Shown here: positions 1-15,527 of the stretch, piece by piece
How positions within the stretch are numbered: the first letter of the stretch is position 1
Layout of the letters: every line of letters starts with the position of its first letter
Assembly (NCBI RefSeq): GCF_901933205.1
Contig: NC_044571.1
Span: forward strand, 56,357,994 to 56,421,993
Source: Camarhynchus parvulus
Lineage: Eukaryota > Chordata > Aves > Passeriformes > Thraupidae
DNA: 64,000 nucleotides
Reading direction: 5' to 3'
Notes under the pieces: model-generated
The model's database searches: none
The model's input: only the letters and a program-made list of their open reading frames with translations
Told to the model about the DNA's origin: nothing
Made by a program: the position numbers and the translations under genes

Positions 1-4872
<4,872 letters not shown>

Positions 4873-4932
4873 ACACACCACAAAATCTCAGTCCACCCAC
4901 ACAGCGGCCTGTGCTGAAAGCTTGTAACCATG
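4873..4932 (+). CDS. DIAPH3: DIAPH3 penultimate coding exon (60 bp)
   Basis: Joined to the final G of the previous exon, this exon reads DTPQNLSPPTQRPVLKACNH and leaves one G for the next codon. The pattern SLSP..QRPVLK.CNH is typical of the tail of DIAPH3 just after the DAD and is not found in DIAPH1 or DIAPH2. The donor is G|GTAATG at 4933. The segment has no known fold; it is a Ser/Pro/Thr-rich linker between the DAD and the conserved C-terminal end. If the donor is not used, the frame continues for six codons (GNEPYS) to a TGA at 4950-4952. Confidence 0.93.
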
Positions 4933-6579
4933 GTAATGAACCTTATTCATGAATTGCATGTGCTTTTTAGCTTAGGTTATGTAGTTGATCTGTGCTTTCA
5001 AGACTGCTGTGATTTTTTTCAGTTTTGTACATTAGTGGAGTACTAAACCATATTGGAACTTGCTTTTTAAGAATCATCTGAATATTACAACCTGAAACTA
5101 TACTTACTGATTCCTCTGCAAAGCTCTTCTATCTTTTGTGGGATTTTTATTTATGTAAATTTTGATTATATTTTTAAATTGTAGTACTTTTAAAATCCTT
5201 AAGAATCATTATGCAAGTTTTTTAGGGTTTATGGGATTGTAATAGAAAGCAGAGATTGTGTAATGTTTCAAGTGTTAGTTACTAAGTGCCTATTATACTG
5301 AATCTGAGAACTTTTGGCATTCATTCTGTGTTTCTTTGTCTTGGTTTTCATGGTCCTATAGCTGGAATGGTTTAAGCTATTGTTTATTAGTATTAATTCA
5401 AAAGGAGTGTTGACTCAACAAGGTTATAGTAACTATTTATTTGTAAACTGCTGAACTATCTTGCTATCAGTAGGACTTGTTCTTGCAAGTTACAGTGCAG
5501 GTGTGGGTCCCTGTTTGCTTTGTTAGATAGTCAGTCTACAGAATTTTGCTATATTGGCTGTGTTTTACTTAAGTTTGAGGAGTCCAGAGTGACTCAGTTA
5601 CTCATGACTAATGGTCTCAGGAAAAAGTTTATATCTGTAGTCCTTCTGTTAAAAAGAAAGTTGAATAATGGGGAAGAAATGATCTTTCTTAGTTTTTAAA
5701 GCAGATTGAACTATTTTTTTATATTTAAATGCACTGTGGGGTTTATGAAGCAGATGTCATAAAACTGATTATATTAATTTTACCTCATGTGTAAGTGTTT
5801 ATTTCTCTAAGTGAGTGTAGCAAAAAAAAAACCCCAAACCTGTTCAATTTGGCAAATAAAAACAAAATTGAAGAAAATAGAGCTGAAAAGACAGTTTGTC
5901 AATAATTACAGAAATTGGATCAAAGAGAAATCAAGTCTATTTGACAGGTACTTGTCTAGGACATAACATATTGATATTTAAGTAATGACTATAGAGCACA
6001 TCTGAATTTATCCTGTAAGTGGTTCTGCTTGTAAGAGCATTCATATTGGATACTACTCTTTTTGGATACTGCTCTTACTGTTCTTATCAGCACATTTCAT
6101 CTAGGTAGCTGTCTGTAGACAGACTTGTAGCTTCCAGTTTTCAAACTTAACTGCCTTTGGTCAAACATTATGGCCATGTTTCAGATTAAAAAACAAAACA
6201 ACCAAAAAAACCCACTTACACTTACCCAAATTTTAATGCTGAAAAATCTTAGTCTAAACCATGGATGGATTTGTACATCAGATGGATATAATTTGGTGCT
6301 AAAGTTTGAAGTTCAGATATCTAATTTGGAAAGAAGAGTAAAAGTAAACTCTTGGATCTTTTGTTGTTTTTACCAAAGTCAGTTTTTCCATAGAGCATTT
6401 TGTGAAAGTCTCATTCTAAGACATTTTAAAATTAATTCAATGTTTCTTTCGCTTGTCTTGTTGGTTGAGAAACAGTCTAGTACATATCTGAGCTTGATTT
6501 TAAGGAATTCATGAGCATGTTTTTGATTTGTTGACACTTGTCACAATGTCTATGTGTTACATCTTACCATCTTGAGCCA
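4933..6579. other. DIAPH3: Intronic sequence without genes
   Basis: This is AT-rich unique sequence at the start of the large intron. It contains an AATAAA at 5855-5860, which could serve as an intronic poly(A) signal for a read-through isoform. There is an A-rich patch at 5822-5838. No repeat family is recognised. Confidence 0.6.
5855..5860 (+). promoter_or_regulatory. DIAPH3: Possible intronic poly(A) signal (AATAAA)
   Basis: This is a canonical AATAAA hexamer about 920 bases downstream of the exon ending at 4932. In principle it could end a transcript that reads through that donor. Hexamers of this kind are frequent in AT-rich introns by chance, so use is unproven. Confidence 0.25.
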
Positions 6580-6624
6580 AATAGAGCACCAAACCTGGTG
6601 CTCTATTCATTCACTAGAATGAAT
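6580..6624. repeat. Two overlapping perfect hairpins
   Basis: The first hairpin has 12-base arms, AATAGAGCACCA (6580-6591) and TGGTGCTCTATT (6596-6607), around the loop AACC. The second has 8-base arms, ATTCATTC (6605-6612) and GAATGAAT (6617-6624), around ACTA. They share the bases ATT at 6605-6607, so they would compete or stack. The arms are perfect. The structure is too short for a typical microRNA precursor, and no function is claimed. Confidence 0.85.
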
Positions 6625-6804
6625 GCTAGACTCTTGAGTGTCAAAATCAATTCTGGATAATAATAATAATGGCAACCTTAAAAGAGTTAATGTGGTCAGT
6701 CAAGATAGGAATTATAATGATAAAGTTTCTTTCATTTTCTGGGTTCAACAATGTATGTCAGTATTGTTCTCTGTTGCTAATCTGTGGTTCCTCTGGGCTT
6801 TATA

Positions 6805-7192
6805 TGAGTCCAACCCGGCCAGCCCGACCACAAGCCCAGCACGGACTTAGCATAGACAAAGGATAAAAGACGAGAAGCACTCTTCCCCACATGGATGCAT
6901 GGATCCGTTTATTTGCTTGAGACCGGATACTCCTGCGATGGTACCATCTAGGCAGGAAAGAGGGCGTGGCCCCCTTGCAGTGGGGTTTTGTGCCCAGGGG
7001 AAAGGGGGCGGGAAAGAGGATCGTGGCCAATGGGATGCCAATGGGGAGGGGCCACCCGTGGGACAGACCACAGACACAGGAGGGTATGGAAAGGGATACC
7101 TGGGGAAGAGACCATGTGGTAGGAAGGGGGGGATACACCATCGACGTGACCCAGTAACATTTCTCCCACCACCAGCTAAATGCAATACAACA
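6805..7192 (-). mobile_element. Probable solo retroviral LTR (GC-rich block)
   Basis: A sharply bounded GC-rich block sits in AT-rich intron. Read on the minus strand it looks like an LTR: a possible TG start at 7191-7192 (alternatively 7158-7159), a GC-rich promoter-like part with two CCAAT boxes on the opposite strand around 7025-7050, an AATAAA at 6908-6913, and then about 100 bases ending in CA at 6805-6806. No coding sequence of gag, pol or env flanks it, so it would be a solo LTR. I see no clean target-site duplication at any of the candidate ends, and the family is not identified. The long open frames on both strands here are by-products of GC richness. An unclassified non-LTR repeat remains possible. 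Confidence 0.55.
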
Positions 7193-7892
7193 CCCTGTAT
7201 CATTTTTTTCTTGCGCTTGATATCTGATATATACATACACATTCAATAGCCAGTTCTTTTTATCTATATGTGTATAAGTGATAAATGCTCTATACAATGG
7301 TCTATTATGTATATACCATACAAGCAAGAAGTCTGTGACTTCAGAAAAACTGGGATATGTTATTAGACAGAAGTATTGGCTTGGTTGTTCCTAATTTGCT
7401 ATTTTTTTCCAGCCTAAAACTTCAAATGGATGCCAAATTTTATATCATAGGAAAAAAACCCACTGTCTTACTGTAAAGCTAAAATATGTGGAGATTGCTG
7501 AAAGTCCTTAAGTAGCAATTCAAGCACTTTCCATGTTTGCTTCTGTACTGGTTTTGGCTGTTTGAGTTGACTGGTTACTGGTTTGGTTACTGTTTATTCT
7601 GCTGAGACTGACAGATTCATTTATAGTAGATATATTCTATTAATGCACACTGCAGATTCATACCTAGGATGCATCATACAGTCAAAAAGAATTACAAGCC
7701 ATGACTTGAAATGGCTGTCCTGAATCCTTTAGAATGGAGTAATCTCTGTTGGGCAGGTGCCATCAAGTTCTAACTAATCTCTTCTGTTTCAAAACACAAC
7801 CAACCAAATTTAGAAAAGTCTAGTTTCATCTTCCTGATTAAAGATATTTCTCTTAAAAAAGTGGAAACCAAATCAGATCCAAGCATAAATAG
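7193..7892. other. Intronic sequence between two LTRs
   Basis: This is AT-rich unique-looking sequence between the GC-rich block and the ERVL-type LTR. I see no gene or repeat that I can name. Confidence 0.5.
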
Positions 7893-8023
7893 TGTTACAA
7901 CCCCAAGCTGGCAATGAAGTGCCTCGCAGCCACATGCTCCGTCTTCCCTGGTGGGATGGAAATAGGTAAATCTCATGGGTTGAGAAAAGAACAGTGTAAT
8001 AATTGAAATAGAATAATAATAAG

Positions 8024-8057
<34 letters not shown>

Positions 8058-8505
8058 ATAATAATAATAGGGAGGAAGAGTAAAAAGTAGAGGGAGGGAG
8101 AGGAATGAAACACAAGAGAACAAGTGATAGACAATACAATTGCTCACCACTATGGGCCAATGCTAAGCCAGCCTCTTCCTAGCAATCAACATCTCCTGAC
8201 CAACTTCCTCAGTTTGCATGCTGAGCCTGATGTCATGTGGAATGGAGAATCCCTTTGTCCAGTTCAGGCCAGCTGTCCCAGCTATGCTCCCCCCCAGTTT
8301 ATTGTGCCTCTGCCCACTGAGCCGGGCACATGTAGAGCATGTGAACATCCCATGGGAACCTGAAAATTCTTGACTTAGGGTAGCTGCTGAGCAACAACTA
8401 AAACATTGATATGTTATCAACATTCTTCATAGACTCAGTTCAAAACAGAGCACTGTACCAGCTACTAGGAAGGGAATTAACTCTATCCCACACAAACACA
8501 GGACA
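7893..8505 (-). mobile_element. Full-length solo ERVL-type LTR, passerine type
   Basis: Read on the minus strand, this starts TGTCCTGTGTTTGTGTGGGA at 8505, followed by the segment GATAGAGTTAA, CTAGTAGCTGGTA, GTTGATAACA and TTTTAGTTGTTGCTCAGCA. It ends in GGGGTTGTAACA at 7893. I recognise this order as the common passerine ERVL-like LTR (from memory of the family, not a search). It is about 613 bp with TG...CA ends. No internal retroviral region adjoins either end, so it is a solo LTR formed by LTR-LTR recombination. The promoter region around 8208-8240 has a CRE-like CATGACATCA followed by a decayed TATA position. An ACT microsatellite has grown inside the LTR. The flanking five bases (AATAG and GGAAA) do not match, so no target-site duplication is visible. 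Confidence 0.85.
8012..8069. repeat. Compound microsatellite (ATA)n(ACT)11(AAT)n
   Basis: Eleven perfect ACT units occupy 8024-8056. They are flanked by short AAT/ATA runs on each side (about 8012-8022 and 8057-8069). The array lies inside the ERVL-type LTR. It is likely polymorphic in length. On the minus strand it makes an artificial run of Val and Leu codons. Confidence 0.95.
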
Positions 8506-9046
8506 GGAAACTGGTTCTATGTCTCATGGGGCATGACAAGGGAGAGAAATACAGCCTGAATGCACACTTTCTCCATAGCTGTCATATAAATGGAAGCAGG
8601 AGGGAAATTTTACTAACCATTGCCATTGTCACCCTCAGTACAATGCTACACAAGGTATCAAACTAGCATTTGCTTTTCAGGGTTAGCCAAACCCTGTAAA
8701 ACTAAACAATACAGAGGAGCAAGCCAACACTGCTCAGGTCTAGAACTGGGAACTGGAATTGTTTCCTTTAACTAAATAGACCACTTAAGGAAAAAAAAAG
8801 AGCAACAATGAATTTAGTGAAATACTGGCTAATGTGTGGGCTGTTTTTCTCTTCGTGATCTGTTGAGCTTCCCTGAAATCTCTGGTAGTGTTCAGCTGGT
8901 ACTTCTAGTTAAAAAAGAGTGCTTGTTCTCATGCTACATTCCATGGTTGCCAAATGTGTGTTATTTTATTTTCAATCCTACTGCTTTCTTCTGTTTTTGA
9001 ACAGATTGCCTCTTTCTAACCTGATATGTGTTTAAAAAAACATGTG
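8506..9046. other. Intronic sequence without genes
   Basis: Between the ERVL-type LTR and the CR1 tail the sequence is unique-looking and AT-rich, with an A-run at about 8791-8799. Nothing further is recognised. Confidence 0.5.
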
Positions 9047-9158
9047 TTTAAAAAAGGATTGGATGTGGCACTTGGTGCTATGGTTTAGCTGAGGTGTTAG
9101 GGCATGGGTTGGACTAAATGATCTTGAAAGGCTCTTCCAACTTCGTGATTCTGTGATA
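9047..9158 (+). mobile_element. CR1 LINE 3' end
   Basis: This matches the CR1 3' terminal region: GGATTGGATGTGGCACTTGG, then TGCTATGGTTTA, GGTTGGACTAAATGATCTTG, GGCTCTTCCAACTT and the terminal GATTCTGTGAT, a variant of the CR1 end repeat ATTCTATG. Only about 110 bases are present, the usual severe 5' truncation of CR1 insertions in birds. It is on the + strand. Confidence 0.9.
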
Positions 9159-12100
9159 TGTAGGTTTTGTCAAGTTTGAATCTGCTCTATTTTTGTGACC
9201 AGAATTACCAGTTGTATTTTTAATGCTTGTGACAAGGCCCATCAAGTCACAATATTTCTTGTGGAGAAAAATTCCTGCTACATAACTAACAGAAGTAATA
9301 TACATTGAGAATTGCTAAGTCTTGGAAATGTTTTAATGCCTTAAGAATGCAAGTACTATATGCTAGATTTTAGTGGATATAGATACGATTGGTATATTTT
9401 ATTCCCATTCATAGTGGTTTTTATTTTTAAATTACCTACTGAATTACATGTATGTGCAAAACTATGTGTTAATGTTACAGTTTGCTTTAACTGCAAAGGA
9501 CCATGGACTGCAGTAAATATTTTGGTACATGCCTTTGCTGTAATTCCAATTCAGAGCGCTGTTTGACACAAGCAAAGTATTGGTATAGTTTTAGTGGTGT
9601 GCTTAGGATTCAATAGCATCTAACAGAGGAGCTCTTTTATTTTATTTAGGAAGCAGAAGAAAGCACGAAATTTTCAGCAATCAGGATTTTGCACATTAGA
9701 GGATCATTTCAAGCAGCTAATAGCTATGGCTGATCTGAGTTTTTCAGTTATTTACAGCAAGAGTCAAGGCATATTTGTAGCTTGTATGTTTACTTCAAGC
9801 TACGGAAGTCCAGATACATGGAGCAGCATATCCAAGGCAGGGCAGAGCCCACTGCAGCACAGAAAGCTGCATTATTCACTAAGTTTTTGGTCAGGTTTTG
9901 CAGCCTGCATCAAGTTCTCTGCTGCTATGGCTACGCATTTATTTGCTGTAGCATTAGCCAAGCTAATGCTACCTGAATTGCATGAATACAAATTTGAGAT
10001 GCAGCTTTGATTGCATATAAACACATACCTCAAATGTGTTGCAGAAAGAGTTTATCTTTACAAGTTGACCATATTAAAAATGCTGTGAGTAAAGAAAAGC
10101 TATAATAAAATGCAAGCAAAAAAATACAGATTGCTTTTTCAAACTGCTGAGGTTGAAAGAAATCTTTCCGTCACAATCAGTAATTGCATTGTGGACAACA
10201 TTTCTAAAGGTGACAAAAAGGTCTTGTTTCTATATTGAGATCAAACTTCCATTGTAAGAGATGGTTGTAATTATTATAGCTTTTTGTTCAGTAAATCTAT
10301 ACACAATAGAATAATTTTCATGTCACATCTAGTCTGAAGCATTTTAAAGACTTCTGTTAAATAAAACCCTTATATAGTAAAGTCATTCTCTCCCAATTAT
10401 GCATAAGGAAACCCTTTTTTCATGTGTGTTCGGTTCTTTTCATCTCATATTTATAATAGAACTGTCATCTGATAGTCATATTAATGTCTCTGCTACCTTA
10501 TTTTTGACAAGCAAAGCTGACAGTGAGCTCAAGCTCATCTTAGTTCTTGAAACTGTGTGACCACATAGAGGTCATTTCTATTTCATCATTGCATGTGACA
10601 GCAAGCTATGGTTGGCATTTCAACCTAATTTTTCCTTAATTCTGTGTATGTGCTTGTCTTTTCCTCAACTGTATGTAGTGAACATTGGTAAGTACCTAAT
10701 AGTGAAGAAGTTACCCATGAAGATAACTTTTTCCCCAGAACATGTTAGCAGTAAAGGCACCCTCTTGAGCATTAGCAGTCCTTCACAGTAGATACTGCTT
10801 TCAAGGCACTGTGCATGTTTAGCCATGTGATCACAAAACATCAGTACTTCTGGTGGAGGAAATTTTTGTTAAGCTTTGTGAAGTTTTACTCAATAGACAA
10901 GTTTTCTCAGTAGAAGACATGGAATAACTGTAGGCACTGTTATGAAAGGAAAACATTTAATAGGATTTCTATTAAAAATGGTTCTCAGATGTTGCCATTT
11001 TAAGACCAAACTTTCACTTCAATATTGACTTCATAGGTCAAGTAAAATTGCTGCTTATTCTAACAGAAATAATTCCCCTGGAACCATCTACACTGTTTAT
11101 AATAGTTTTTTTCCTAGAGCATACTGCAGAGTTCAAAGGAACTGACCATAAAAGGTAATTTTGCATGTGTGGAAAGAAAAAATAACATCCAGACAAGGAA
11201 AGTGAATTTACACATTTTTATTTCTGTCATTAGAAGTATTTCTGCATTGCCACAGTTGAAAACACATATCATCACAAAAATATCCCTGAAGAATTTAATT
11301 CCAAAATATCTAGGAAAAAGCTTAATTTTGATGCAGAGTTTTCAGTAGTCTCTCACACTCATAATTTAATGTTAGAGTGAAGAAAATGTCCTACTCAGAA
11401 AGGATGGCAGCCAGCAAGAAGAGTTTAGAATGAAAAATGAGAATTTTTTTAGGGGGGGGCCTTTTCTAACAAAAGGTTCTTTGAAATAAAGACTGACATG
11501 GAGAGGTATAAACCACTCATTTATTTAAACATTTATTTATTTTAAAGTGCCAAATGCTGAAAAATGGTTGGAGACTCTCAAGAGTGGAAAAGGGTACTTC
11601 AAATTAGTAGTAATTGCGTATTATTACTGTGAAAATACTGATTTAGAAAGAAAAAAATGCTATCTTGCCCTTAGTATAAGCTAAACACACTGGCAACCTG
11701 TATTTAGAAAGATGAGGAGGAATTATAATCCTATAAAAAGTCTCTATTTTATTAAAGTCTTGTGAGATTTCCATTATCGACTCTCATGAGTGAGGTTGCA
11801 TGCATATCCTTCACCCTGTGTCTTATCATATAGCATCATATCTGAACATAATGCAGACAAAAAGGAGAACCCAAGCTTTCTTCAGAGTAAAAATTTTAAG
11901 TACTACCCTGAGACAAGGTGGACCTTATCACGTGACCCTTTGAAGATGTCAAATTAGACACTCAGAAGAGCTAATTGCTTTTGTAAATATTTTGCCAGTG
12001 TTCATTGGTATTAGTTGAATAAGATCACAGCTCTCAAGGGAGGCGAGGACACGTTCTGCAAGATAAGAAGAGTAGCAAAGAGGTGACATTTGAAAGCAGT

Positions 12101-15100
12101 GACACTGTATATTCCATAATTGCACATACCGTAAATGTCAGCTTCATAATTGCCTAGGTAGGTAACTGGATTTCCAAAAGCTGCAGCAGGCAAGTTATAT
12201 ATTCAAATCAGTCAGCTGAAAATTTATCAGTGGAAAGTCTTAAATCTGCAAAGGCAGCTGTAAATTACCAGCAATTTACCTGTATTTGTCTTTTCATATT
12301 TTAGTCACACAGAACTTCCCATTCAAAAACAATTACCAGGTTGATAGGTATAGCAAAGAGATTCTGTCACTTCTCAGAGCACTTTTCAAGTCTCTTCCAT
12401 ATTTGTTAAACAAGATTTTAGGTATAAATTTACCAGTCTGTTTCACTTCTGTTTTCTAACTGTTAAGAACAAGTAGTATCTAAACTTCTGCCTCATTCTT
12501 CAGAGGCTTTTAGAAATTTCATCTGAGTAGCAGATTTGCTGAACAACGGCCATAAAGCTCTTTATATTGTGGGTTTTAAAAAATAGCTAGATAGATATAG
12601 ACACATATATATTTCTTAAAGGGGTTATCTTTCATAAAGAAACCATAAATAAACCACAAGTGAAATATTAGGTAGGAAATTTTCATCAGCTAGACATTAA
12701 AAATGAGTTTTCTCTTGTGAAAGACTTCACTGGGGACAAAATCTGAGATCCTAACAGAGTATGATTCCTGACCTGAGTCTGTTCTGTGACTCCAGTGATG
12801 TCTGATTAATGCAACATTGTTTAGTCAGTCAGAATTCAAACAATTTAGAGAAAGCATAAAATATTTTTCATTAAATTCTTCAAGCACTTTTCTTAAGTCA
12901 TCTATTTTTGCCATGTAAGTGAATGTGTTTTATTAATGTTCTGGGATTTTTTCCTCCTTTGGGAGAATTTTGTTCATTTTTTTTCCTAGGTGGTTGCTGT
13001 AACAGAACAAAAATGTTGTGTAGAACTACTGGAGTTACTCTGGAAAGGTGCAAATATGCAGAGAAAACAAGGTTATCTTTAACTTCTCCCTTTTGTTGGG
13101 GTGGGAACACTTGGAAAATTTACTTTCAAGTTTTTGAACGCTCTAAAGGGAAATTGGCAGTTCGGTTCTATCAGAAGTAGTGCTTGTGCCTGCAAGTTTC
13201 TTGATAAATCCAGTATCTTGTTTCATTCCACAAATAGATTAATCTTTTGTATTTCCACCACACATACCTAAGGCAATATTTGCATAAGTCATCCAGCAAA
13301 ATAATCTGAATCCCAGAAGGCCTTTTGGTGGCTCAAACCTGGAGATCATGAGTGATAAAGGAAGGAAATACAGGAGTCAAACGCAACTCTTGCTTGAATG
13401 GCAGGAGGAAAGATGGTAGCCAGGCTTCCACTGAATGATCTGGAATAGTGTGAGCAAGTTACAAATCCAAGATGGGAAGCTGCAGTTTAAGTAATTTAGG
13501 GAGAGAATATTTGGATTTTGGAAAATACTGGGCTAATCAATCTATTCCCTTTCAGCATGCACTGAAGTAGTTTGGCTCTTATCCTTGGCATGGTAATCTT
13601 TTGCTTTAAAAAAAAAGCCAACAACTTTTTAAAGCAAAATTGTTTTAACCAAACAGAAAAACTATGTGAAGTCTATGCAATTTCCTAGATGATCTTACTT
13701 CCTGGAGGATAACAAGTATATACCTTCTTTCTGTGAGAGACCGTAACTGTCTAGTTAGTAGCATAGTCTTTCTGTTACAATAGTTTGTCATGATGTCTTC
13801 AAAAGAAGACTTTGTTTGTAATGGTGATGGTCTTTATTTTCATGGGAGAAAGAGTTTTCATCATGCTTTTTTTTGTCTCCTGATATTATCTAACTCCATA
13901 TACCAGAGAAATAAAAGAAAAGCTGTTTCCTGACCCTATAAGCTTGACCATATTTGCCATAGGTGTTAAAAAATCTAAAGACTGGGATTTGGAAAACTAG
14001 GAGTGAATTTATTCTACACTATTCAAGCTTGCAGTTCTTGATTTTTTTTCCCTCCTTGTAGCATAGCAAAATGATAAAATAAGAAATTGAAAAGATAACA
14101 TCGGGACTACTTAGTGTCATAAACAGGGAAATGGAATGAAATCTCAGCAGATTTTCAGCACAGACAAATAATTATTCCAGAGGTATTTCTTTTTATCTGT
14201 TTTCTTAGGCTTTAAGCCTGTTTCCTTGTATTTGAAAAGAGATGAGTGTACATGGTGCATTATAATACAGTGCACATAAAAATACTTGAATTGGCTCTAG
14301 ACAGTCTACTTTGTGTACTTCAGGCAGGATAGCTTTTAGGTCAGGAACAAATTTGGATATCACAGCCCAGTTTGTGGGGTTCAGAAGATATTTGGACATC
14401 TGCGTACTACACCTAATTGAGCTATGCAGTTTCAGAAGCATATCCAAGAATGTGGCAGCAACAATTACCATCCATCCCTATCCATTATGATTATTTGAAT
14501 CAGTAGACTCACTAACATTTGTTATTTATAGTGGCACTCTGTGAGCAGAGGGGCTAATGAACAGAAGGGAACTTTCCAGGAATATAGAAAACATGGTTTA
14601 AATCCTCTCCTTGAGGGAACAATAAATCTTGATGAACCAGGGTTAAACATAGCTGAGTGAGAGCTTTCATTACTCAGTTTAACTTTGGCACCTAAGTTTT
14701 ACTGGTCTTTTAGCTTGGTAACTAAATTTATTAACAACAGAAGAAATTCATCTTAGCTGAAAGGCAGTTGTTTGAGTTACTACAGTTACATATTAGCCAG
14801 AAAAATAAGTTTTGAAGGTGGTGATCTTCCCATTGTTTTCTCTAGGCTCTAGAGAAGGGATCAGAATATAAAACCTATTAATACCTAAAGGTTTCTGCTG
14901 CTTTTATAGCTTTGTATAAGGTTAGTGTTTTCTGATTTTGGTTGTTTTTTACTGTAGTCATAATTACATTTGGTGATATTTTTTTTAATGGTGCCTTATT
15001 TGCAAAAGCAAAGACCAATCCCCAGATACTCTCAATTCCTTGCCAAAATTGCTTTCTTTTCAATGCAAAAGCAGAAAAACGTTTATCTGGGGTCATATTC

Positions 15101-15527
15101 TTATTTCAGTGGGTGCATTTTATTGCTGTCATTACCAGACAAGGGAGACTGAATATGTATTTTTTCCTTCCTATGCTTTAAAATGTAAATATCTCCTTTG
15201 ATCCATCTTTTCCAAGATAAAGCAAACTTTATGGTATCTAATCTTTCACTCTGCCATCAGTAGCTCAAGAGCTGTCTGAGTCAATCTAATGCTCCTAAAT
15301 CTGCTGATTAACTCATATGAACACAATGCCAAGTTAGGCAATTAGGCTGAGCAAGGGGCTTGTGGAAACATTGTTTTGGTCAGTATTTATAAAGTGAGAT
15401 AACATCAAATGACAGCTATGTCAAAATAAATGCTAGAAGCTAATAGAGTGCCCCATCCTTTCCTCTGATCCTAAACTTTGCGGAGGTGAGTGGAAAGTGG
15501 CTTTGGTTTTGCGTTGCTTGGATTTTT
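9159..15527. other. Intronic sequence without genes
   Basis: About 6.4 kb of AT-rich sequence contains no exon that I recognise. A dense, complex-sequence patch at about 9640-10050 contains an 11-bp-stem palindrome (9948-9972). G-run and A/T-run spots occur at about 11446-11460. The remaining open frames, for example 14205-14471 on the minus strand, show no known family. Confidence 0.55.
9948..9972. repeat. Perfect 11-bp inverted repeat with 3-base loop
   Basis: GTAGCATTAGC (9948-9958) pairs perfectly with GCTAATGCTAC (9962-9972) around CAA. Each arm contains an ATTA/TAAT core as bound by homeodomain proteins. Whether it acts as a binding site or an RNA hairpin is unknown. Confidence 0.85.

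Noticed and set aside
6800..7327. 175-codon minus-strand open frame and overlapping frames on both strands
   Set aside because: They fall in a GC-rich LTR-like block where stop codons are scarce in all frames, and no protein family is recognisable.
7873..8160. Minus-strand frame with runs of Val and Leu as a membrane protein
   Set aside because: The run is the translation of the ACT/AAT microsatellite inside an LTR.
9726..10010. 94-codon open frame starting with ATG
   Set aside because: It is open but no family is recognised and a second frame is also open over the same bases. It is better explained as complex non-coding sequence.
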